Below, piece after piece: positions 1 to 9,850 of a stretch of DNA of 64,000 nt. Under the pieces are notes generated by a model, which saw only the letters and a list, made by a program, of their open reading frames with translations, made no database searches and was not told where the DNA came from. The DNA is taken from contig VWND01000001.1 of NCBI GenBank assembly GCA_009599575.1, positions 2,232,001-2,296,000 of the forward strand, read 5' to 3'. Source of the DNA: Blumeriella jaapii. Lineage: Eukaryota; Ascomycota; Leotiomycetes; Helotiales; Drepanopezizaceae. Made by a program: the position numbers and the translations under genes. The first letter of the stretch is position 1. Every line of letters starts with the position of its first letter.

Positions 1-120
1 CTGCTAGGTCGATGCTCCCCTCCCGAGCTTCTGCTAGGTCGATGCCCTCCCCCCGAGCTCCTGCTAGGTCGGTGCCCTCCCCCCGAGCTCCTGCTGTGTC
101 GATGTCGTCCTCCCGAGCTA
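1..120. repeat. Four tandem 30-bp units
   Basis: Four consecutive 30-bp units beginning CTGCTAGGTC or CTGCTGTGTC and ending CCCGAGCTN occupy the left edge. The unit length is a multiple of three, and on the minus strand each unit encodes ten residues of the repeat protein. More copies may lie beyond the window. Confidence 0.85.
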
Positions 121-506
121 CGTCCACGCCCACGCTCACGCTCCGTCTCGTCGGGTCTATGTCCGTTGATTATAACGTCTGCATCGAAAGAAGGAGGAAG
201 TAGAAAGTCAGCAGATGGCCAGACGCAGTTAATGCTCCCTTGAGGGCGGACAGGTCCGTCGGCAGCTTTCTTCTTGGCTGCTTTCTGAGGCTGTATGGGA
301 ATGGGGACGTTGTAAGGGCAGTGATATCATGGGGTTGGTGAAAGTAGTAGGATAAGGATGTGGAAAGGATCGATAGAGGGGTAAGATGGTTAAAGACACT
401 GAGTGGGCGAGAGAGAGAGGGGGGACTTACAGCCTAGGAATGCGAGCCAGGAGACGGGGTTGAGGGTAAAGATGAAGTTGACGAAGGCGTCGCCCGTTGG
501 ACTCAT
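1..506 (-). CDS. Repeat-containing protein of unknown function, 5' part (runs off the left edge)
   Basis: Exon 1 is 506-431 and encodes a hydrophobic start (MSPTGDAFVNFIFTLNPVSW) followed by a consensus GTAAGT donor. Exon 2 probably begins at 280 and runs off the window at position 1. In the frame that stays open it is Lys/Ala-rich, then carries a Gly/Arg tract and a ten-residue repeat close to SRSSGGGHRP, encoded by four tandem 30-bp units. The acceptor at 280 is my choice because it joins the open frame; a nearer CAG at 291-293 would give a short, stopped frame. The start is the only ATG before the donor. I do not recognise the family. The hydrophobic N-terminus suggests a membrane or secreted protein, but this is inference. 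Confidence 0.45.
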
Positions 507-1642
507 GGCTTCTGGAGATGTTCGGCGCCGATTTGGTTGGTGTTTAGTGTTAGGACTTGTGTATGTTTGATGGCAAGTGTGTGACCGAAGAGTTTCTTGT
601 TGTTATTTCTGGTTCTGGTTCTGGAACAGAGATGGTTGATTGGGTTGATCGTTCTGGAATACGAAGAGGGTCCTTGGTTATATACTCGAGAGGGGAGCCA
701 GGGAATGGGAATCACAGCGGTACTTGAACTCCTGTGAATCGATTCTAGAAGGATAGTGAATTCTCGTCAAAGTGATCAAGAGTGGAAATATCGTGAGTAA
801 GTAAGTGAGGACTAGCCGAGATGGTACTCGCAAAGAAACGTAGAGATATCAGGCGTGATTCAAGGGCTACACAGGCAAGATGACACATTCAAGCCACTTT
901 TGCTTTTCATGAGTAGACATTTCTGAACTAAGTAAGGGCGTTGAATCCTCTTCCCTCTATACAAAAGTAAAAGTCATCGAGAAGCGCTTGTAGTTAAGCG
1001 ACAAAACGTAAACAGCCTTGTTGCAAAGTGGTAGGGATTGGAGCTATTCACAAACAAAAACTGATATTAACGTACTGTAGGATGCCAACCAAAGCTTTAC
1101 TTGTAATCACAGGATGCAGCGCAGCGTGATCTTGCTAGAATTGAAAATTGGAATATGGCCAGTAGTAGAATAAGACCTGACCTGGCCACTCTTGCCAGGA
1201 TAGACAATCGCAAGAGCAGAGTAAACATTTAAACATTTATAATAAGATAGATACTATGGGTAGCGGGTAAAGGTTCTAGCAGATCAAGCCTCACTTGCGG
1301 CATAACAATCGTCCCAAGACCAGCAAGAAATGTCTAGAGAGAGACATAGATTTGTACTGCCCTGAATGTCTGTCACAATACAATTTGTAACCCAGAATTC
1401 CTTACCGACTCAAACGCTTTGCTATTTACCAGGAACCATGCGGAACGCGAGCACAAAATCTTTCCGATGTATGAAGCGAAGACGTGATTTGGTCTGGTCA
1501 CTTTGATTTGTAGCCTAACAACGGAAATGGATGTCTAGGAAGTGAGATGTATTCCCTGCCCCTTCTCTCTGTGAGCTGTTACTCCGTTCTACAAATTTTA
1601 GGCCTCCATTGACACAACTAAACTCCAGGATCATTCTGTCAC
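507..1642. other. Intergenic, no gene seen
   Basis: Upstream region of the left-edge repeat gene and downstream region of MGM101. It is moderately AT-rich with no open frame of useful length, no recognisable RNA gene and no clear repeat. Confidence 0.6.
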
Positions 1643-2552
1643 TTATGCGCCGAACTTTGATTCTTTGTATGGGTATTTGACCTCATCATCCTTCCTCAAC
1701 CACAGCTGCTTCTTCTTCTTGGTCGGTACGTGCTCTACCCAGACCTGCTTCGCCTTCTCCTTCATAAACTTGCGGATGAAGCGAGGATCCCAGAGCTCGC
1801 TGGCAACGCCGAGATCTTTGCAGCAGCGCATCAGAGCGTTCGATTTGCAGCCTTCGGTGGCGGTTGGGATGCCTTCAGGGGAGAAATAGTCTTGCTCGCC
1901 ACGGGCGACGGATACCAATCTGTAGAGCCGCAACATTAGCATCTGGCCATTTCCGAACGCGCGAAGATAGAGGAATGGCCTACCTTCCATGGCAGACGAG
2001 AGCATACTCCCTTGTAATGCTCTTCCCAGTCACAATCGTCTCCCCTCGCGGTGCCAACCCCCAGCCACCCGGCCCAAACGCCCTGTTCAGTATCCTCCTG
2101 TATTTGATCTCGGGCAGGTATATGATGCCATCGGGCTTGACCTCCACGTCGTCGGCCGCGATGGGCGCCATCAGGACATCTGCAGCCTCCTTGGAGAAGG
2201 GCTGCGACGAAAGCCCATGGAAAGACTTCGTCCAGTCCACCTGCCTCGAGCCCTCGTCCAGAATCAACGGCTCGTCTGCCAGACCATCCGCCATGTCCTT
2301 GATCGGTGATTGATCATCGATAGAGGGCTGCTTCGATGGCGGAGGCGCCGCTGGCTTCGGCGCGCTGCTGTCTTTGCGGACGTAGCTCGTCGCAGGAGCA
2401 GCGGTTGCGTATCGGCGGCAGGTCGCAATGCATCGTGAAGGGCTTCTTGCGCCGAATGCTGGCGCGCGTGAAGTCCTCGATGATCTGGATATGTAAGCAG
2501 AGAAGGCGTCTGACGCTGCAGAGCGTGCTGCTCGGGGTATCAAAGTCGACAT
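1643..2552 (-). CDS. MGM101: Mitochondrial genome maintenance protein MGM101
   Basis: Two exons, 2552-1984 and 1919-1643, joined across a 64-bp GT-AG intron, give 281 residues. The N-terminus is rich in Arg, Ser and Ala without acidic residues, as expected for a mitochondrial presequence. The core, from about [14 protein letters not shown] onward, and the block [20 protein letters not shown] across the splice are strongly typical of Mgm101. The basic C-terminal tail is also conserved. Mgm101 is a Rad52-like single-strand annealing protein that binds mtDNA in the nucleoid and is needed for mtDNA recombination repair. An in-frame ATG 42 bases upstream (2594) could add 14 residues; I prefer 2552 because the presequence starts cleanly there. 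Confidence 0.93.
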
Positions 2553-2701
2553 TGTTGATGTTCTGGGGCGGTGGACGCGAAGTCTCGCGATCAACTCGCG
2601 ATGTCATCCGGCCCCAACGCTACAAAAATCTCTTCATTTTCACTGCCATACAACTCGCCCACATCTTGCCTTCCGCCAGCCATTGATGGATCGCCGCCGC
2701 G

Positions 2702-3121
2702 TCACGCATCCTTCGAATCGGTCCTCTTGTCATTCTGGTGCTGTTTCCAACACTTCTTGAAATTCTCCATCTGGCATTTCGCATCAGAACAGGAGATCAC
2801 GTGATATCAACTCGGCCCGCTAAGGCGAGAAGAAAGCTCACCTCGTCCTGGCAAGATCTCCAGTCTTTCTTCTCGTAATAGCAATCCGTCATCTTCATAT
2901 TCTCCACTATACACAGACATCGTCAGGCCCGGGTCCAGAGTGAGGATATCTTGCCTCACAACTCACCCGCGCAGCCAGTGCTGAAGATCCGCTTATCCCT
3001 GCGGAGAAAGGATTCAGCTTCGGGGAGTGCAACGTACGGCTTGTTCTTCTTACCACTCATCCGGCTCATCGTTGTCTGCAACGGCGGCCGCGACGTCGGA
3101 GTCGCTCTTTGTTCTGGACAT
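2702..3121 (-). CDS. COA4: Twin CX9C protein COA4/CMC3, cytochrome c oxidase assembly factor
   Basis: Four exons (3121-3054, 2998-2967, 2906-2842, 2770-2702) give a 77-residue protein. All three introns are GT-AG, 55-71 bp, and all junction phases agree. The protein contains EPDEWDKRIFSTGC, then four cysteines each separated by exactly nine residues, with a DWRSC motif in the middle pair. This is the arrangement of human COA4 and yeast Cmc3, intermembrane-space proteins imported and oxidised by Mia40 and needed for complex IV assembly. Exons are 32-69 bases, so simple ORF scans miss the gene. It starts 95 bp from biotin ligase in divergent orientation and ends 149 bp from the MGM101 start. 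Confidence 0.88.
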
Positions 3122-3216
3122 TGTTTTTGGTGGTGTTGTAGAGAAAGAAGAAGGTCGTCGTTGACCACGTCGGATCAGGTTCGGACTCGGCTGGCTAGAG
3201 CCCCAGGACGAGCAAG
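3122..3216. promoter_or_regulatory. Short bidirectional promoter between COA4 and BPL1
   Basis: Only 95 bp separate the divergent start codons, so both core promoters and both 5' leaders must fit here or overlap the genes. I see no TATA box. Confidence 0.5.
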
Positions 3217-5462
3217 ATGGCGGCGACACGAAAGATGAACGTTCTGGTCTACTCCGGTACGAACCTCAACTCTCGAATGGAAACTTTCGTTGACGGGGCA
3301 TCTAGGCAATGGCAGTACGATTGAATCTGTAAGGCACTGTCTCTACTCCCTGCGGCGTCTCTTGTCACCAAACTACGCGGTCATTCCCGTGACCGACAAC
3401 GTGATCCTCAGAGAGCCATGGACCGCTTCCTGTGCACTCCTGGTGTTTCCCGGGGGCGCTGACATGGGATATTGTCGGTCCCTGAACGGCGAGGGTAACC
3501 GTCGCATTGAGCAGTTCGTCCGCCGAGGAGGCGCTTACCTTGGGTTCTGTGCCGGTGGCTACTACGGAAGCTCAAGATGCGAGTTCGAAGTAGGGAACCG
3601 GTCTCTGGAAGTCATTGGCCCCCGTGAGCTATCCTTCTTCCCCGGAACCTGTCGAGGCTGTGCTTTCAAAGGCTTCGTCTACCACAGCGAAGCAGGTGCG
3701 AAGGCAGTAGACGTGAAGGTTGAGACGAAAGCATTCAAGACTGGAATCATACCCCAGACGTTCCGTTCGTACTACAATGGCGGAGGTGTGTTTGTGGAGG
3801 CGGAAAAGTTCGCCGGAAAGGGAGTTGAGGTTCTCGCAAGATACTCCGGTGATCTTGACATTGAAGGGGGATCAGCAGCCATTGTGTATTGCAACGTTGG
3901 CGAAGGAGGAGCGATATTGACTGGGCTGCATCCAGAGCAAGTCCATCACCCCCACTCTGATCATAGCTTAACTTACATTGTTAGATTCGCTGCTATAAAT
4001 CTTGACCCGACGTCAAATGGCCCGGACTATGCTAAGCTGGTCGAGGCACTGGCTGAAGATGATGAATCTCGAGTCAACTTTCTCCGGGCTTGTCTCGCTA
4101 AATTTGGGCTGCTAGTCAGCCAGGACATATCCATGGTACCGTCCCTATCCCGTCTCCATCTTTCGTCGATACATCATCATTTGGTCTCGGAGATATTAGC
4201 TTCCTGGGAAGTCATCATGACCAGAGAAGATGGCGAAGAGTTCATCAAGGGCGAAAATGATACTTTCCTCCTCGAGAATCTGGACTCTCGGTGGTCAGTT
4301 AAACCACTTGCCAACGCTCTTTCTCTGCCTGGCGTATTGAAGGGATCGGAAAGCACCCCAGCTGATCAGGTCGATGCTTCGGACGACAGAATAGTCGATT
4401 ATGATGCCGTCACCAAACGCCTAATTACGCACGAAACAGAGTGGCCGGGCACGAAAGAAACACCGTACTTCAACCATAACGCTTTCTATGCGAATCTGCA
4501 AAAGTACCAGAAGGAGGGGGGATGCGAAGCTGAAGAGTACGGGAAATATCTCATGTACGGAGAAGTTGTGACAAGCACGAACACATTACTTGAGAAGTAT
4601 GTATGTACCTTTGTTTTGTCTTTATACCATCTCATTGATACCGACCAGGAACCCAAAGCTGTCATCCACGCTACCACCAGGGTTCACATTCACTGCCACA
4701 ACACAAGTGGCTGGTCGCGGCCGTGGCTCCAATGTTTGGGTTTCCCCCGCTGGGTGTTTGATCTTCTCAACCACGATGAAACATCCAATTGAACTTAGCA
4801 GTACCGCTCCAGTAGTATTCATCCAATACCTAGCGGCAATTGCGATTGTAGAGGGTATTCAATCCTACGACCGTGGCTACGAGGACGTCCCCGTCAAACT
4901 CAAATGGCCAAATGACATATGTATAAACTCACCGTGATAACACGCAAGACGTACATCCACTGAAAACTCTCCAGATGCTCAGGACCTCACGAAATCCGGT
5001 AAGAAGGAATACGTCAAGATCGGCGGCATCCTCGTCAACTCCTCCTACTCCTCCGGCAACTACGACCTCGTCGTAGGCATCGGTCTCAACACCACCAACG
5101 CCGCACCCACCACCTCTCTCAACGCGCTTCTGAGGCCCGACCAGGCCCCTTTCACCCTCGAGAAGCTGCTCGCACGCATCCTCACCCGGTTCGAGACGAT
5201 CTACAAGAGCTTTCGCAGGACCGGCTTCGACCGCAAGCTGGAAGAGACGTACTACAAGCATTGGCTGCATGCGGGACAGATCGTGACGCTGGAAGCTGAA
5301 GGGGGAGCGAGAGCGAGGGTGACGGGTATCACGAGGGATTGGGGACTGTTGCGGGCCGAGGAGTTGGCGTGGGAAGATCGTCCGACGGGGAAGGTGTGGG
5401 AATTGCAGAGTGATAGCAATAGCTTTGATTTCTTCAAGGGTCTGCTGAAGAAGAAGGTTTGA
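3217..5462 (+). CDS. BPL1: Biotin--[protein] ligase (holocarboxylase synthetase)
   Basis: Exons 3217-3256, 3306-4596, 4649-4920 and 4975-5462 give 696 residues with all phases consistent. The enzyme activates biotin with ATP and attaches it to a lysine of pyruvate and acetyl-CoA carboxylases. The N-terminal half has the glutamine-amidotransferase-like fold of fungal and animal ligases, with FPGGADMGYC and GAYLGFCAGGYYGS near residues 55-100. The catalytic domain begins near residue 430 and shows GRGRGSNVWVSP (biotinyl-AMP loop) and VKLKWPNDI (biotin site); the SH3-like C-terminal domain follows. The ATG at 3217 gives MAATRKMNVLVYSG; the second Met seven codons in is the family's more usual start. 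Length matches the family. Confidence 0.93.
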
Positions 5463-6601
5463 GTGGGGCATGGCGGAGGTCAGTGTGAGGATGCGTGGGC
5501 TCGTCGTCCTGCTCCCGCGGTGTCGCGATGATACGTTATTCCTGTGCCCACAATATCTATTTGAATCGTTGCTCGCAGAATAGAAAAGAGTCGTAGATTA
5601 ACACAATGGGAATGCATTTTTAACCAAAATTTACCAAGCGGTAACGTTTGAGGGCCAAGCGGTCTGTAAGACAAAAGCAATGCAGATTTAGAGGCTGCAA
5701 GTCTAATTTTGTAATCAAAGATGGTTCTACGAAGGAGCCGTATGTCCAATGCGATTTGATGCAAAGCTCGTCGTCTAATGCACACTCGATGCTTTTTCAC
5801 CCTTCAGCCGTCACTGGAGAAGCTCGGGTGCACGTATCATGCCTCTTTCCCTGGCCAATGGTTCTAACAAGAAGCCTCATGTTTTGACCTATCTATGACT
5901 TGTTCTCGACGTTGCAGACAGACGTGAAATGCCCGGGAACACGTTACTTCACTGTACTTGTGAAAGGGCAGGGAGATGTTTGGGTAAGGCTCGCTTAAAA
6001 ACGGTAAACATTCAGAAGCAGTACGGGCCGGACGGGCGAAGCGAAGATGATGCATCTCGCATAACAAGTCCGTCACAGCAAATGGCGGATTTTAGCGAGA
6101 TGGCGCTAATCCTCCTTTCTTTATATAGATCTCCCTCGTCACCCTCTAAGTATGTTTTCTGCTCCTTTCACATCTGACATGCACAGTATATAACGACTGT
6201 TCTACAGCACGAGACCTACATTACAGAGCATTTATGGCTCCCTATACACTACCACGTGCCAGGCTGTGGCACCCGTCGCACAAGGCCTGAGCTCCCAACA
6301 GTTCGGTTCCCTCCGACAGGTACAAGATGGCAACCAGAACAATGGTTTACGGACATAGCTCCTATGGGATTTATTTATAGTGGGGATCTCCGGGCTACTC
6401 CTTCGCAGCATAATCGGCATTATTGGTGCCGGGAAACATGGGTTACGAATCACCAAGAACAACACTCCTTCCGCCTACGGCAGGTAATGGTCGACATGCA
6501 GTGCTGGCCTGGATCCGTATAACACGTTTATATCCTCTTCTTCTCTGCTTTCTATTACATCCAACGCACCCTTCCCAATTTCATCTGCGGCCATCGTCGC
6601 T
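5463..6601. other. Intergenic, no gene seen
   Basis: Region between BPL1 and the GH12-like gene. Open frames here are short, overlap on both strands and have no family resemblance. The last 100 bases are pyrimidine-rich, as in many fungal leaders. Confidence 0.55.
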
Positions 6602-7579
6602 ATGAAGCTCTCTTGGTCCACCGTCTCAGGCCTCATGGTCGCCGCCGCTATAGCAAACCCAATCCCAGACGACGAGACCGACAAGCTCGAGGCAAAAGGA
6701 GCTTTTGCGCCGCTGTGCGGAGTAGAGAGCAGTTCCCTGACTCCTTATCCGGGGTACACTCTCTCCCACGCGGGCGCCTTCAAGCCCTGGGACGCAAATC
6801 ATGAGGAGGAGTGGCAAAGATCCTTTTGTACTCGAGTATTCGACAGGGTCGGTCATGACCCGCCCATATTCAGCTGGTCGACCACCTTCTCTTACGAAGG
6901 CAACAATGAACGTGTCGCGGGTCGAAGTGCTCTGATCTCGTACCACATCCCCGAGGGCACAGATCGTGGTATTAAAGTGCCGCTATGGGACATATCTGCT
7001 ATTCCGGCTAGGTGGAAGTGGGAGTAAGTAGCCATTTTCTAGTCCCAGATCTTGACCTGGTAACACGTGCCTTGCTTACCGTTCCTGGAACAGCTTCGTC
7101 AAACGAACCAAGACCAAGCTCATCGCCAACGTCTTTTTCGCTCTCTACGCCGAGACGCCAGAGGATTTTGCCGAAAATTTTAGGATTCAAGTCTGGCTCG
7201 GGGACATTTCGAATCCTCAAGCCCGCACCTACAGGACGAACGCGGAGGGCGCACCCTTGAAATTCGAGGTCGTGACCATCGGCGACAAAGAATATAAATT
7301 CTACCGGTATAAAGTGCGAGCCAACCTGATCAACTTCAACTTCATCCCCAGTCAAAACGACCATGACTTCAGAGGGGACCTCAGGATCTTTCTCGAATGG
7401 TTGAGCACCCTCGGTCATATCCCCCTCGGCTCTACAATTACTGGCATACTGGCTATGGCCGAGATTTACAGCGGTAGGCCTATTTTCTGACCCTCTAGAA
7501 TAGCTTGGTGGATACTAACGGTTTTATAGGTAAGGACATCGAGTTCATTAGCAGAGATTTCTCAGCCCGTATAGTCTAA
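6602..7579 (+). CDS. Secreted GH12-fold protein, probably catalytically inactive
   Basis: Exons 6602-7023, 7094-7473 and 7530-7579 give 283 residues. A signal peptide is clear (MKLSWSTVSGLMVAAAIANP). The rest follows glycoside hydrolase family 12 (xyloglucanase/endoglucanase, beta-jelly roll): FSWSTTFSYEGNNERV, then ISAIPARWKWED, LIANVFFALYAET, FRIQVWLGD, and near the C-terminus FRGDLRIFLEWL and AMAEIYSGKDIEF. In GH12 enzymes the nucleophile is the Glu of the EIMIWL-type strand; here that place is Arg171. The acid/base Glu of the GTEPF-type motif appears kept as Glu264. Retaining one of two carboxylates suggests a binding protein or a changed mechanism. Assignment is from motif memory; the overall fold is the secure part. 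Confidence 0.75.
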
Positions 7580-9286
7580 GCTCAGTCAATCAGAAACGGA
7601 TCCTTTCTGACGCTCGAGATGGATGGGACCGTCGCAAATTCTCAAATGGAAATGCGTCATGATAGAAGGATGTACGGGTGTGGGGGTTGCAATAGCATCT
7701 GAAGCTATAGACGCTATTCCCACGACAGGCCACCTGTTTGCAAACTGGCTTACGAGCGTCTGTCTGTATATTTCTGTACACAAGGATTCCTCGTTTTCTT
7801 TGTCTTTCTCTCTTTCTTTTCTTTTTGTAAATTTTTTTTTGTATTTTCTTTTTTGTATTTTCTTGCTTGTCTTTTCTCACTTGTCTTTTCTCGCTCGTCT
7901 TTTTTCTCGCTCGCTTTTTTTTTCTTTTTCTGATTTTGTTTCTCTACTTTTCTTTCTCGTCTTCCAACTTACTGCTTTCTCTGCTTCCTGTAGATTATAG
8001 ACTGTACTTGCCATACATCGACCTTGCTGCAATATGGGTGAGCTCTCGCATCCGTCCCTTCTTTTACACCAACGTGCGCTGCTCGACAAGTGACTCTGCT
8101 CTACTCTCGTACTGATTCTTTTACGATGCACTTTCCGTGTAACAGAGTCAGCTTATACTTTTCACCAACGTCCAAGGCAATTCACAAAAACAGTACAAAG
8201 CAATACCATACCTCGCAACGATCGATGATCAATGCAAAACGAGGACGTACGTATATACATACTACTTTGATTTCAGGATCTCGACAACTGCTCTACGAGA
8301 GCCTCTCCATAGCATGCAGCACACCCCCTCAAGCAATACCCACAACGGGCAACAAACGAAGTGATGCATTATAGAACAAGCCGCCTAGAAAGACGCCCGC
8401 TAAGCCCGCTAGCTATCAAGCACAGTGAAACGAAAATTCCCAATCCCAGCGTCGCATGTCGACGAGTAAGAACCAGCGGGTGTATGCCGATGCAAGCTAA
8501 GCAGCGCCTTCAACCACCTCTCCGATCCATTCTCGAGAGAAGTGGCAGATTCGCTGCTCCCTCAAACAGCGAGCGCAAGACCTCTTTCACGTCCTCCCGT
8601 GAAACCCTTTTCGCACAATTCATCGTCCCGTGAACATTGACATGGGCAGGAGTTCTTCTGCAAAACCTGATCTCGCGTGATTGCTTTCCTGTACCCAGTC
8701 TGAAGCGAAAAGAGCGCATCTGAACATTGGATGTCCGGCGTGCAGGGTCTCCGCTTGCTTAATAAGGCCATTGTGAAATGTGGGTTTCTGTTGTGCTACA
8801 TACAAGTACGCGCCCCTTTGCGGTAGATCCTTCGCCGCTCTTGGAGTCTTAACATCAGGGTATACTTCTTCCGCTCGCCCAACTAGCGCGAGACTCCCTT
8901 ATCACCAGTCTTACGCTGGAGATCTTGGGGGTGATAGATAGTACACACACAATACAATGTTCACAGAAAAGACAGCTTATCATCTCTAGTCTCTGATGAG
9001 AGCTCCCACCGCCCTTTTGGCCGTGCTGGATGACTTACGGTAGAACTTCAACATCGCTTTCAAGGGTGTCTTTGAAGGACTTACTTAGTCCTTCGGCCAG
9101 CCCTCAGACATGCTGTCTGGTCCGACCTTCTTCATCCCCTCGACGATTTGCGGCATTGCTAAGCGCTTTGAAGTTGAAAGGTTATCTGTAAAGTGATACG
9201 AGCACCAATATTTATGCCTGGGTATGGCAATAGTACGCGTATGGAAATGTTTCATTCTGCTTGATTGATTGATCTTGCCCAATTGT
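7580..9286. other. Intergenic, T/C-rich then unremarkable, no gene seen
   Basis: Positions about 7790-7985 are a strongly T- and C-rich tract (many TTTTCTT and CTCG pieces), which creates hydrophobic-looking but low-complexity frames. The remainder up to the repeat array has only short, overlapping frames without family resemblance. Confidence 0.55.
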
Positions 9287-9850
9287 ACGTATCTATCGGC
9301 TAATTATACTTGCTCGGGACGAGAATGTACTTAGACGAGCTTCCGTGTTCAGGCAGGGCATTATTCTGCTTGAATGATATTGCTTCATTATATGTAGACG
9401 AGCTTCCGTATTCAGATAGGGCATTATTCTGCTTGAATAACACTGCTCCATTATACGTACGTACCTATCTATCGGCTAATTTCACTTTCTCGAAACGAGA
9501 ACATACTTAAAAGAGCAGGACGTTATTCTGCCTGATTACATTGCTCCATTATACGTATCTATCGGCTAGTTACACTTGCTCGAGACGAGAATCTACTTAG
9601 ACGAGCTTCCGTATTCAAATAGAGCATTATTCTGCCTGCATTATTCTGCCTGAATAACATTGCTGCATTGTACGTACGTCCCTACATATCTATCGGCTAA
9701 TTTCACTTTCTCGAAACGAGAACATACTTAGAAAAGTAGGATGTTATCCTGTCTGATTAACATTGCCCACTTATACGTATCTATCGGCTATTTACACTTC
9801 CTCGAGACGAGAATCTACTTAGAGAAACTTCCGTATTTAGGCAGGGCAGC
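9287..9850. repeat. Diverged alternating tandem repeat array
   Basis: Five copies of a block starting TATCTATCGGCTA lie near 9291, 9468, 9559, 9690 and 9779. They alternate between two subtypes. Type A has ACTTGCTCGAGACGAGAAT and then GAGCTTCCGTATT (copies 1, 3 and 5). Type B has TTTCTCGAAACGAGAACATAC (copies 2 and 4). Each copy holds the small palindromic core CTCGNNACGAG. Blocks are joined by CATTATTCTGC and CATTATACGTACGT pieces, and an extra half copy begins near 9390. The right end of the array overlaps the 3' end of the neighbouring minus-strand gene. Confidence 0.85.

Noticed and set aside
7623..8115. Hydrophobic plus-strand frames that look like membrane proteins
   Set aside because: They arise from T- and C-rich low-complexity DNA (poly Phe/Leu/Ser); no conserved pattern.
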